From positions 28,249,001 to 28,313,000 of the forward strand of contig NC_081818.1 of assembly GCF_030704535.1 (NCBI RefSeq): a stretch of DNA of 64,000 nucleotides, written 5' to 3'. The notes below the pieces were generated by a model. The model saw nothing but the letters and a program-made list of their open reading frames with translations. It searched no databases and was not told the origin of the DNA. Source of the stretch: Vitis vinifera. Lineage: Eukaryota > Streptophyta > Magnoliopsida > Vitales > Vitaceae. The stretch's first letter is position 1. Each line of letters begins with the position of its first letter. Made by a program: the position numbers and the translations under genes. Of this stretch, positions 48,837-60,535 are shown piece after piece.

Positions 48837-51800
48837 ATGGAGGAAGAGAAGGATGCTTTCTATGTAGTCCGAAAGGGAGATATTGTTGGCTTGTATAAGA
48901 GTTTCAGTGAATGCCAAGCTCAAGCTGGATTTTCCGTAAATGTTTTCTACCTTATAAGCTATTTTCAAATGTTAATCCTTGTTTGTAAGTGAAGTTTCTT
49001 GCTATGTTGTTTTTTCTTGCATCAAACAAAGAGACTTTTTGTTTGCTATGATCACTATATTTGAATTCAACTGTTTTCATCATGAGCTCTTGCTAGGAGT
49101 CTAGGACAGGGTGGTCCATGCAAAATTTCATGGATAGAACAAAATTATAATGCCTTTGATGGGGTGGCTTCCTTGAGGCTACTTCAGGTAGATGGGCCTT
49201 CATATGGACATCCCTTTGGATGCAAAATACCAACTATAGTCTATCTCAATAATTTTGGTTGTAACTGCCATTTGCTGTTGTGAATTGGCAAATTTATCCT
49301 CTTAGAGCATCTCCAATGCAAAATGCTAAAGTTATGCTTTGGCATTGGCAATTGCTCTTCTATGCAAATGCTAAAATAAAAGTGCTAAATTTAGCGCATG
49401 ACTCCAATGCACAATGCTAAACATAATGCTACTATTATTTTGGCACATGAAATGGCACTGCCAAATTTGGCATATGAAATAACATTGTCTATTAGGGTTA
49501 CAATGCTAAATGAAAATGCTATATTTTAAGGATAATATCTTCTTTAGCATCCCATGCTCTTATATGTCATCCATTTGTTGGCTTATTGGGAGTATGGTCA
49601 AAAGGCGCCAAGTTTGGTTGGGTTATTCATTTCAAATTGTGCAGCAACTGAATTCACGTTAATCAATAGGGTTGCATTTGGGGTAGGTTAGAAGGTTAAC
49701 CTGTACAAAAATCCCCTATCAATGTCCAATTTGTACCAAACCCACCTCAAGGTCAGGTTGGGAATTCCCAACCCACGTCAAGTCCGCCAACATATCGGGT
49801 TGATACATGTTCTCACAGGTCATCAAATAAAAATCCTAAGAGAGAAGTTCTTTATAATTAAAAGATTTATTACAAATCTTTGCTGATTTTCATCAGTCGG
49901 GTCTTTTTAAGAGAAGCTTTAATGCCACTTTTATTGTGCTCATTCCTAAGAAAGGGGGTGCAGAGAATTTGAGGGGCTTTTGCCCTATTAGTTTGATGGG
50001 GAACCTTTATAAGCTTCTAGCTAAAGTTTTGGCTAACAGGTTAAAAAGAGTGGTTGGGAGAGTAGTGCAAACTCCTGACATGCTTTTGTGGAGGGTAGGC
50101 AAATCTTGGATGTAGTCCTCATAGCAAATGAGTCCTTAGACTTAAGGCTAAAGAGCTCATAAAGGGGGATCATCTACAAAATGGACATTGAAAAGGCCTA
50201 TGATGGTTTGATTTTTGAGAGGTTGGATGTGGAGGGGTTGGAGAAGCCTTTCTCGGAGGAAGAGGTCTTTGGTGCGCTGTCGGGTTTCTGCGGAGAGAAA
50301 GCGTCAGGTCTTGATGGTTTCTCAATGGCATTTTGGCAGTTTTCTTGGGATTTTGTAAAGGAGGAGGTGATGAATTTTTTCAGATAGTTCCATGAGTCTG
50401 GGACTTTTGTTAGAAGTTTGAATGCAACCTTTCTAGTGTTGATTCCTAAGAAATGGGAGGTTGAGGACTTGAAGCATTTTAGGCCAATTAGCTTGGTGGG
50501 AGGGTTGTACAAGTGGTTAGCTAAGATGTTGGCTAACAGAATGATGAGAGTGTTAGCTAAGGTGATCTTAATGTCTCAAAATGCTTTTCTTTTACACTGT
50601 ATAGTGGTCAAAGTCCTCTGGGAGATCGTCCTTGCTTTGACTGGTATTCAGTGGGTGTTCCCAGAAACAATTAAAAAGGTGTTATTTAGTTGGAGGAGCC
50701 CTTTTGTGGGTAAAAAAAGAAAAAAGATTTGGAATTTCATTCCGTTGTGTATTTTTTAGACAGTTTGGAAGGAAATGAATAGATTAGCTTTTAGGGGGGG
50801 TCCCGAGATATTCAGAAACTCAAAAATTCTTTTGCATGTAACTTGTGGAGTTGGGCTAGGGTGTATATTGGAGAGGAGTCCTCTTCGCTTTTAGGCTTTT
50901 TGGAGTGGTTAGCGTCCACTTAAAGGCTGGTGAGGCTGTTGTTTTCTCTTTTTGCTCTTTGAGGTTTAGGCTACCGTGTATACTCCCTGTATACTTTGTG
51001 GCTTTTTGCCTTTTGACAATATATGTCGTGCTTATTTATCAAAAAAAAAAAAGTCTCAAAATGCTTTTGTGGAGGGGCGACAGATTATGGATGCAGTGCT
51101 GATTGCTAATAAAGCAATAGACTCCATTTTGAAAAGCAATAGAGAAGCGATTCTATGCAAATTGGACATTGAGAAGGTTTATGATCATGTGGACTGGTTT
51201 TTTCTTTTAGCGGTGTTGGAGAAGATGGGGTTTGGGGAAAGGTGGCGTAGATGGATAAAGTGGTGTTCATCCACTGCTAGTTTCTCTGTTATGGTGAATG
51301 GAAGCCCTACTGGTGTTTTTCAAAGTTCAAGGGGTTTCAGGCAAGGAGACCCCCTTTCGTCTTACTTATTCGTAGTTGTGATGGAGGCTTTTAGCTGTAT
51401 GCTGAAGCGAGCAGTTTCTGGAGGTTTTTTGTCGCCCTGCTCGGTTCGGGGAAAAAGGGGTGAAGGGGTCCAGGTCTCTCATTCGTTGTTTGTTGATGAT
51501 ATGTTGATTTTTTGTGAGGCAAAGGAGGAACAATTGACGTATTTGTGCTGGTTGTTAATGTGGTTTGAGACAATTTCTAGGTTAAGAGTGAATGTGGAAA
51601 AAAGTGAACTGATTCTTGTTGGTAGAGTTGGGAATGTGGAAGAGCTGGCTGATGAGTTCAGATATAAGGTGGGAAGATTGCCCTCCACCTACTTAGGAAT
51701 GCCGTTGGGTGCTCCTTCTAAAGCTGCTGCCGGTTGGGATGGAATAGAAGAAAGATTACGAAAGAGATTGGCTATGTGGAAACGTCAATACATTTCAAAA

Positions 51801-54800
51801 GGGGGGAGGATTACCTTTATTCGAAGTACTTTGTCCAATTTGCCAATCTATTTTATGTTTATTTTCGTAATGCCTAGGGTGGTTAAAATGAGATTGGAGC
51901 AAATTCAAAGGGATTTTTTGTGGGGTGGTGGGGCTCTTGAGCAAAAACTGCACTTAGTAAGGTGATCGATTGTTTGTGTAGAAAAAAAAAAGAGGGCTGG
52001 GGGTTAAGAGTCTTGGGACTTTCAATAGGGCTCTCCTTGGCAAGTGGGTTTGGAGCTTTGCAATTGAAAGAAAGACCCTTTGGAACAAAGTGATTAGAAG
52101 GAAATACGGGGATGAAAGAGGACGGTGGAGCTCTTGTGAGGCTAGGGAGGCCTATGGAATCGGGTTGTGGAAAGCAATAAGTAAGATGGGACATATAGTA
52201 ACCCCTTCTTTTGACTTTATGGTGGGTGATGGAAAGAAGGTGAGGTTTTGGAAAGACAAGTGGTGTGGAACCACCCCTTTGTGCGATGCTTTCCCTTCCT
52301 TATTTGCTCTAGCAACTTTCAAAGAGGATTGGGTAAATGAAGTTTGGACAATTGCAGGGGAAAGAGGGGGGAAGTTGGAGTACTCGTTTCAATAGACCTT
52401 TCAATGATTGGGAGTTGGAAGAGGTGGAAAGGTTGTTTTGTTGCTTGGATGGGAAGAAGGTTAGTATGGATGAGGTGGATATCTTCAAAGGATGGGGTTT
52501 TTTCGGTAAAATCTTTGTATAGGACTTTGCAGCCGGTTTCTCTTGCTTCTTTCCCTTCGAAGATTATTTGGAACTCTGGTGTGCAGCCCAAATTAAGTTT
52601 CTTTGCTTGAAAGGCTTCGTGGAGAAGAGTTCTAACCTTGGACCATTTGCAAAAGAGGGGGTGGGCTTTGGCTAATAGATGCTTTCTATGCCAAACGTGT
52701 GAGGAGTCGATTGATCACCTTCTCCTTCATTGTGAAAAAACAAGGGAAGTATGGATGTTGCTCCTTTCTTTATTTGGAGTATCTTGGGTGTTCCCTTTTT
52801 CGGTAAAGGAAACCTTTTTAGGGGTGGAGGGGCTCTTTTGTGGGTAAGAAAAGGAAGGTGGTGTGGCAAGTGGGACCGTTATGCTTGTTTTGGGTCATTT
52901 GGAAGGCAAGAAATAAAATTGCTTTTGAAGATAGCGTATTGTCCATCCAAAGGCTGAAAGCTTCTTTTGTGTATTTACTTTGGTCAGAAACCAAATTGTG
53001 GATAAAAGATGGTCCTTCTACCTTAATAGATTTTGTAGATTGGGTGGGTTCGCGATGAGGGAGAAGGTTTTTTGTTTTTTCCTTGTTGTTTTAGGTCATT
53101 TTGTAAGGGGGTGAGTATCTTTATACTGTAATTCTATGGTTGCTATTTTAGCGCCTCTTTACAATACAATTATTTTGCTTATTGATAAAAAAAAAAATGA
53201 CCATGTGAACTGGGAGTTCTTAATTGTAGTCATGGAAAAAATGAGCTTTAGGGCTAAATGGGTTAGGTGGATGAGGTGGTGCATTTCCTTTGCTTGTGTT
53301 TCGATTTTGATTAACGAAACTTCTGCTAGTTTCTTCGCAAGTTCCAAAGGTCTAAGATAGGGAGACCCCCTTTCCCCCTTTCTTTTTATTTTGACAATGG
53401 AGGTGCTTTCTAGTATTTTGAAGAAGGCTATGGAAGGAGGCTCCATTCAAGGTTTTTTGGCTAGTGGGAGATGTGGTGTGGGTAGGGTGGTGTCCCATCT
53501 TCTTTTTACTGATGATACTCTGATTTTTAGTGAATCAAATAAGGAGCATTTAGAGGCTTTGAGTTGGACGTTCATGTGGTTAGAGGCAGTTTCTAGCTTA
53601 AAAATTAATTTTTTATAAAAGTGAGCTTATCCCGGTGTGGGGGGTTTCTAATATAGAGGATTTGGCTTTGGTGGTGGGTTGCAGAGTGGACTTTCTCCTT
53701 TCTATTTATTTGGGCCTCCCTTTGGGAGTCTCTTTCAAATCCATTCAAGCTTGGGATGTAGCAGAGGAAAGATTTCAAAAAAGACTGGCTTTGTGAAAGA
53801 GGGAATACTTGTCAAAAGGAGGGAGATTGACTTTATCTAGTCTACCAATATATTTCATGTCTTTATTTATGATCCCTCATAAGGCGTAAGGTGAGTCTTA
53901 GATTGGAAAAGGTCTAAAGGGACTTCCTTTGGGGGGGTGGGGTGGTGGAAGAGCTCTAAAGAAGGCCTCATCTTGTAAGTTGGTCAAATGTTGGCTTGAA
54001 TAAAAAGGAAGGGGATCTGGGAGTTAGAAAGTTATCTTTTCTAAATAAGGCCCTTCTTGAGAAGTGGTGTTGGAGATTTGCTTCTGAGAATGATTCCTTT
54101 TGAAAATAAGTGGTTGTTGGGAAGTATGGAGAGGAAAAAAAAGGAGGGGGGAGGGGGGTGTTGGTGTTCTAGAACTTCAACGGAAGGCTATGGGGTAAGT
54201 CTTTGGAAGGCGATTCGGTGTGGGTGGAAGGGGTTCAATGACAGGAATGGCTTTAGGGTGGGAAATGGCAAGATGGTGAGGTTTTGAAAAGATAGGCGAT
54301 GTGGGGAGGAACCCTTAGCTATGACTTTTCTAGAGTTGTTTTCAATTGCCACTGATAAAGAAGTTTGGGTAGATCAGATGTGGGAGTAGGTTGTGGAAGT
54401 GGGTTGTTGGAATCTAGTGTTCACAAGACAGATAAATGATTGGGAATTAGGTGAGGTGGAAGGGTTGCTTAGAAGGTTGCAAAGGCAAATAATCAAAAGA
54501 GTACAAGATGTTATGGTTTGGCGATTGTTAAAGGAAGGCACTTTTTTAGTCAAATCTTTCTACTCCTCCTTAGTAGGTTGTTACCTGAAAGGTTTCCCCA
54601 TAAGCATGGTATGAAATCCTTGGATGTCCATGAGAGTTAGCTTCTTTGCTTGGGAAGCAGTTTGAGAAAAAATTCTAACTTTGGATTTGTTAAGAATGAG
54701 GGGTTGGAGTCTTCCAAACAGATGTTATTGGTGTAAGGGTCAAGTGGAGTGAGCAAACCATATTCTCCTTCACTGTCCTAAGGCAATTGTGTTATGGCAC

Positions 54801-57800
54801 CTTATTTTTGCTATTTTTGGTGTACAGTGGGTGATGTTGTTCTCAATTTAGCCTGCTCTCATTAGCTAGCAAGGTGCCTTTGTTGGGAAGAAAAGAAAGA
54901 AGGTTTGGAAAGCAACTCCTTTGTGCTTGTTTTGGACCTTGTAGAAGGAGAGAAACCGAAGAGCCTTTAAAGACTTTGAACTAACAGACCACGCTATTTT
55001 ACGCTCCTTTATGTACATGTTTTTGGAGTGAGTCAGGGTATATATAGAGTCTAGTTTATTGTCCCTTTTTGACTTCATAGATTGGTTGGGTTGTAAGTGA
55101 AGTGAGGGTGTTGCTTTTTGTCTTTTCTTCCTTTTTTGGCCTCGTATACATTGTGTATACTTTAGGTGCTTTTTTTGGCACTTTTTTAATACAATTGCTT
55201 TACTTATAAAAAAAAAAAGGCGAAATCTTTCTCAAAGCCATAAAATATATCAATAGTCACTAATTTAATGTAAATGACGACTTCTAAACCCAAGTTTTAA
55301 CATTCAAAGATAATTTAAACAATTAAACAAAATGATAAATCTATTAATCTTATATATTTAAAAATGAGAAAAGTTAGGGCTTTTTTCATTAATTTTTTTT
55401 ATATTAAATAAAATAATAAATATTAATGTGCGGGTTTGATTTTATTGGGTTACCTGCATTTTATCTCACGCTAATCTTAATAGTTATGGGTTGACATTTT
55501 CTTAACCCAAGCTTGGCCCAAACCTGTTCAAATCTTGCTTAGGCCAACCAAAATCCAAGTTGACCTATAAGCATGTCTAGGAGTGCTTTTGAGGTCATCT
55601 TAATGTTATTTGCCATAGTAGTGTCTTTCTCTTATAACATAGCCATATGGGCGCTTTTGAGGAATTCCCAATATATGTTGTTTAATTTATTATATTTGTT
55701 TTGAGTGCGCAAATGATTTTAGTTTTATTTTCTTTTATAGGTATGTGATCCTTCCGTAAGTGTGTACAAAGGATATTGTCTGCCGAAGGATGCTGAAGTA
55801 TTCCTTGCCTCACATGGGCTTAAGAATGCATCCTATGTAATCAATGCTGCTGATGTGAAAGGTGATATTTTTGGCAAACTTCAGGCTTGCCCTTTCCAGG
55901 TTGGATAATTAAGCTCCCTATGTCACATGCTAATGATTACTGTTTTTTCATTTGAAAAGTTTTTTACCATAATAATTTTTATTTTTTTATTTTGACTTCT
56001 TCAAAGTGGTGTTTGATCAAGAACATTACCTTATTGAAAATCCTCAGGAGTATGGCTTGTTGTTTCAGAAACAAATATGAACCTGATTATGGAATTTTAT
56101 TAGTACTATGTGATGTGTACTTTGGTGCATCCTTTCTCAGGCACTGGTTTTACCTATTATAAAAAACCATGTGAGATGTACAAACCTTTTATTTGATCTA
56201 TATATTATGTTATCATAATTGTGTTTTTTGCTCTCTTTTTAATTTGCTCTCTTTAATTTAGCTTGTTGAAGTATTTAATATTAGCTACTATGCAACAATA
56301 AAGAATTCTTGTTATTCAATACTGGTCATATATTTACGAATATTGATTCTACTTTCAGCAACCAGGTTCTTCTAAGGGAACATCTAGCCAGGATCTCCCA
56401 CAAAAGAGATTGCATGAAGCGATTGAATCTATAAATTTCGTAAGTTACAACTTGTGAGATTTGCTGCATTGGAAACTGTGTAGAATGGTCTGCCTGCATG
56501 AAAGATTTCGACTTTCACATTAAAGAAACACATGATTAAGTTAAAATTTTTCTCAGTTCTGCATTTTCAGCAATTGAAAGATCTTCAATCACTTTTGGAA
56601 ATAGAAAAATGAAGTTTGAAATTCACAATGAAGCGATACTCTATCCTATGGCAAATATGTAGAAATTTGGTCTAAAATATCCATGTTGTCTTTCTTTTCC
56701 CACGTTTTAATGCTTAGAAATGGGTCATGATGATTGCCTATCCAAAAAAAAAAGAGAAAGAAATGGTTCATGATGGATGCTGCTGTTGTAGTCTATAGAA
56801 TGTTGCTTTGGATAAGACATGTTTGAGAATTGAGACTTACTCATTAAAAAAAAAAATGTTTGAGAATTTAGACTTGATAGTTTCCATGATTTATTAGGTA
56901 CTGAATTATGCTTTAGTTTCTGTAGTTTTACATTCTGGCCCAATTATGCTTTAATAACATTACCATCTAAATATGTTGTTTCTGTTGTTCAGCAGGGAGC
57001 AGTTGGACCAAAGTCAATTTCAACAAATTGTCAGAGAAAACATTCTAGGTTAGAGAACTGTATAGAGGCTCAAGCAATGTCTTCGAATTGTGTAAGCTTC
57101 TGTCTTGAGATTTCTACTATTCATGTACAAGCCTATCAAATTAGAGATTTGTACCAAAGCTTAAACCGTTTCTCCTGATTGTATCAGTTACTTTCTCGAG
57201 ACACTTACTGCATTCTTCAAGAGATATTTGTATTGAATATCTAGCACTTTATTCCTGATTCTTAAGTCCTGCAACAGAGCTTACTATGTTTAGGTACTTC
57301 TTAGGCTTCTTATCAGGATAGGAAAATCTGAATCGGAAACTAGTTATCCCTTTGCTAGAATGTTAGGGCTTTTATTTTGACTATTTAGTTCCCTAGTGCC
57401 TATATAATTATGTGTTGCTATTTCATACCCATTGTTAATTCTGTTAATTTGTTACCGATTGATTGCAAATGCATATTTATCAGAAGTTAAACTCTATGAC
57501 ATGCTATATAATGCAATGGTAGTGTATGTTTGGAAAATTTGATGTTTCATTTCGAATTTAAAGTCTTTTTCTATTGAAAATTTCTCTTTAAAAAAAGTTT
57601 CTGAATTTGTAAACTTTTTATTTTCTAAAAGTCTCATTTTCTAAAGTTTCTATTTGATTCATTTTTAGAATTTAGGAGATCTTCTTTATTGGAAACTTTT
57701 ATACAAGAAGCTTTTATAAAGTTTTTTTAAGTTTCTAATTTTAAAGGGAGGGTGCCAAGCAAGCTGGTAAATTCTTCTCCTGAATGCTGGTGATTGTTTT

Positions 57801-60252
57801 GTGCTGGTATATCTGGTGTTCATCAAAACAAAATTATGTTGCATGGAATGATAAATTTGTCACTTGTTTCTGAGACTTTGTGGGACAGTAACATACTTAA
57901 TTCATGTTTATAATTATGCACAGCACTCCTGGCTTCTTCAGTTTGATGGTGCTTCAAAAGGAAATCCTGGACAAGCTGGTGCAGGAGCGGTGCTGCGAGC
58001 TGATGATGGAAGTGCGGTATGCAATTTCTTGAATTGTTGTACATCATGCTAAGAGGTGACTGTATCCTTCAAAAAATGTAGCCCTTTCTGAACCAGAGCT
58101 TTGGTAGGTTATCCATTTGCGTGAAGGTGTTGGCATTGCAACCAATAATGTTGCTGAATATCGAGCCTTGATTTTAGGAATGAAATATGCTCTTAAGAAA
58201 GGCATTAAACGCATACGTGCCCGGGGAGACTCTCAACTTGTTTGTATGCAGGTTTGTTGTTTATTCTTTCGTTTCCTTTTTTTATTTATTTTATTTTATT
58301 TTAATTTCCTTGTGATTGTCTGCTTTAATTTGCTTCATTGATATATATATATATATATTTATTTATTTTATTATTTGTTTTTGATAAGTCATGTATGTGA
58401 GTGTGTGTTTTTTTTTCTTAGCCCTATTGGGACTTAAAGGTGGAACCTCACACATTCCCGCCCCAACCTCTTACCACTTGAATCAAGCCTTAGTAGCCAC
58501 CAATAATGGTTCTTTTGGAAGCCTTTCACCATTGTTTCATCAAGCATCAGTTGTTAAGATTGGCTTGGTTCATGGTTGAATGTTTTGGCTGTCTGGCCCA
58601 TAGATTGCTGTATGCCACAAAATGATGAAATGGAAAAGAAAAATGAATTCATGCTAAATTAGTAAAATATAGTTTAATGACAAATGATTCTAAAATAAAT
58701 TTTATTTTGTATAGTCATTAGATGATTTCATCATAAAGTTAAAAATATTCTTTGCAAATAATTTATAGGTTACTGAAGTTGCTTACAAAGACAGGGATTA
58801 AAAACCTGGAATTATGACCAGTTGAAAGTCCAAGCGCTTTGACTGTGGGTTCCATCTGATTGGTGATTTACCTGATTCAGCTCCTACCTGTGTTGTCCAG
58901 AACTAGATCCACTTTTGGTTCTGAATTATGTCCTGGTATCCTTTTGTTACATTCAAAGTTATCCCCCCAAGGTATCCAACATTGACTAGATTCTAATGCT
59001 CATGAACTTCATATTTTTGTCCTACCAGTCGAAATTATCGAACTGGATGTTGAACTAACTTTTGCTAATGGATATGGGGGCTAATCACTAATATCCAATC
59101 AGGATTCTAATTATAAACCACAGTTGGGCTTGTTAACAAATGGGTTCTAATTCAAGGCTCTTGAAATTGATGTAGATAAAAATCAAATCTGCCCAATCAA
59201 TTTTGTGCTGAGTCCCCTATATTTTTAATCTACTGGGTGGTGAGATCTGTTTGATGAAGTAATTCAGTGGATGAAAGTAAATGTCCTAAGCTGAGATTAT
59301 GCCTACAGCCTGAGTTAGGCTAGGTTCATGTTCACAGCTACAGGTGGTTAAGATTAAGATCATGTGCTAGTGTAGTATATTTGTACATACCATAAGATGC
59401 CTTCAATAGGAGAAGGTAGATAGTGACAAAGGCTACTTATAGTTTGCTAAGATTCCTGGAAATAATGTCCCAGACGGTTGGACTCCAAGGCCAATTTTAC
59501 AGTTGAAATTCAGCCTTTACATGTGTGGTACCATGGACTCAGTGGATTTTTCTCCCAAGTGGGAAGGGTCATCTTCAACCCAAGACAGAAGAAAAGGGAA
59601 ACAAAGAAATATGATCTGATCAGGGTTTACATGCTCTTAAGTGATCTTACTCTTTGAAGAGCTTCCAAGAAAAGTTGATATCAAGGTGGATTCTCTTCCC
59701 CTCATGAAGATCTTCTGTAAAGAGAAGGGTGCCCCCCACAGCTTCACATGGGACTTTACCATTTTATGTGACATAGTATTGTTATTCACATGTAAGAGCA
59801 TATAAGTTGGGAATTGAATGTGTCTCCTTTTTGTTCATTCTGCTTTATTGTGCCAATAAAGGTATTGCTGCTGCTATGGTGATGCACTGGAAATTTGTCT
59901 TGAAATGATTGGTTCATAGGCTCTAGCCTTGATCAGATGTAATTATCCTATATTTCATTCATCTTCCTTCTTGATGCTATTCTGATGTCAGGAGTATTGT
60001 CTAATACTCTGATGTCTTCATACTGTCTCATGTTATTTATTTTTATAGTTTTACTCTTACAGCAATGGGCACATGTTGCTATTTAGTCTATTTCTATTTC
60101 CTTCTTATTTTATTTGCATTTATTGTGAGTATTTCGTGGAACAGTTTCAAGGGTTATGGAAAACTAAAAACCAAAACATGGCTGACCTTTGTGAAGAGGC
60201 CAAGGAGCTCGGCAAAAAGTTTTTGTCATTCCAGATTGAGCATGTCCTTAGG
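48837..60252 (+). CDS. RNase H1 with N-terminal hybrid-binding (viroplasmin-type) domain; 3' exon outside window
   Basis: Seven visible exons, all phase 0: 48837-48935, 55741-55899, 56359-56439, 56993-57091, 57924-58016, 58108-58251 and 60145-60252, 261 codons so far. RNase H1 cuts RNA in RNA:DNA hybrids such as R-loops. Residues 7-80 form the hybrid-binding or caulimovirus viroplasmin-like domain (FYVVRKGDIVGLYKSF, then VYKGYCLPKDAEVFL). The RNase H fold starts near 147. Catalytic D154 (QFDGASKGNPG), E194 (NNVAEYRAL) and D219 (ARGDSQLV) are present. The fourth acidic residue should be in the last exon, about 30-35 aa, beyond the window. There is no obvious transit peptide, so a nuclear/cytosolic form like Arabidopsis RNH1A is likely. 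I start at 48837, not at the in-frame ATG at 48783, because a 5' acceptor lies between them. Introns 1 and 7 are swollen by transposons. Confidence 0.88.
49305..49559. mobile_element. Tourist-like MITE (PIF/Harbinger type) in RNase H1 intron 1
   Basis: A 255-bp element with ends GAGCATCTCC at the left and ATCCCATGCTC at the right, inverted over GAGCAT. It is flanked by the 3-bp duplication TTA at 49302-49304 and 49560-49562, the target typical of PIF/Harbinger elements. The interior is full of repeated AATGCTAAA words. No coding capacity. Confidence 0.6.
49882..50203 (+). mobile_element. L1 LINE copy B, 5' segment (outer element)
   Basis: 5'-truncated plant L1. The frame begins DFHQSGLFKRSFNATFIVLIPKKGGAENL, the start of the reverse transcriptase (quoted motifs: FIVLIPKKGG, LYKLLAKVLANRL). 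It has frameshifts and stops, and breaks off at the MDIEKAYD motif, where LINE copy A is inserted. It resumes at 53198. AAATCTTT at 49874-49881 recurs at 55223-55230 just past the tail, a candidate target duplication for B. Confidence 0.8.
50204..53197 (+). mobile_element. L1 LINE copy A, 5'-truncated, inserted in B
   Basis: About 2.5 kb of L1 ORF2 sequence plus the nested fragment C. It starts just upstream of the RT domain (PFSEEEVFGALSGF, then GLDGFSMAFW). The RT continues after C with VEGRQIMDAVLIAN and RQGDPLSSYLF, and the catalytic box is FVDD (usually FADD). A long open stretch runs 51053-51965, then frames with several stops or shifts. The C-terminal region with Cys/His (CFLCQTCEESIDHLLLHC) and a poly(A) tail at 53187-53197 close it. 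Sense orientation to the host gene. The target duplication at the junction with B is only ATGA, if any. Confidence 0.85.
50589..51052 (+). mobile_element. L1 LINE fragment C, 3' end only, inserted in A
   Basis: A 464-bp fragment holding the C-terminal end of an L1 ORF2 (SPFVGKKRKKIWNF), the 3' untranslated part and a poly(A) tail at 51041-51052. It is flanked by a perfect 16-bp target duplication GTCTCAAAATGCTTTT at 50573-50588 and 51053-51068. It splits the SQNAF-VEGRQ motif of copy A's RT. Extreme 5' truncation, poly(A) and long target duplication are textbook target-primed reverse transcription. The exact duplication indicates this is the youngest of the three. Confidence 0.92.
53198..55218 (+). 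mobile_element. L1 LINE copy B, 3' segment (outer element)
   Basis: Resumes the frame of the 49882-50203 segment with DHVNWEFLIVVMEKM, so that AYD and HVNW meet exactly where copy A is removed. RT motifs follow (GDPLSPFLF, LLFTDDTLIF, here TDD in place of ADD). The RNase-H-less C-terminal region (ILLHCPKAIVLWHLIFAIFG, GAFVGKKRKKVWK) and a poly(A) tail at 55208-55218 follow. It carries numerous stops and frameshifts and a short internal loss, so it is older than A and C. Confidence 0.82.
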
Positions 60253-60355
60253 GTACGTACAGATACTTCTTATTTTGAGGCTCTTCACTGATCTTTAGAT
60301 ACTTGCGTATAATCTTGTGAGCATAGTTAAAAACTTACGATACGCGATACAATAC

Positions 60356-60522
60356 TGTTGAATATAATGTATGTATAGTATACTATCTTTCCTTGTTAAT
60401 ATAGGTCACATGTATGGTAGTTAGGACTCCTAGCCTTGTATATATATATCTCTCAATTGTAAGTAGACATTACATGAATGTGAATAAGGTTTTTCTCCTC
60501 TCTCTCTCTCTCTCTCTCAACA
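60356..60522 (+). repeat. 5' LTR of the copia element, 167 bp
   Basis: It begins TGTTGAATATAATG and ends CTCTCAACA, the expected TG...CA with TGTTG/CAACA inverted tips. It is short for an LTR but within the copia range. A (CT)n tract precedes the end. The five bases before it, AATAC (60351-60355), are the candidate target duplication. Confidence 0.8.
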
Positions 60523-60535
60523 TGGTATCAGAGCC
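60523..60535 (+). other. Primer-binding site, initiator Met-tRNA type
   Basis: TGGTATCAGAGCC directly follows the LTR and matches the 3' end of plant initiator methionine tRNA, the usual copia primer. Confidence 0.85.
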
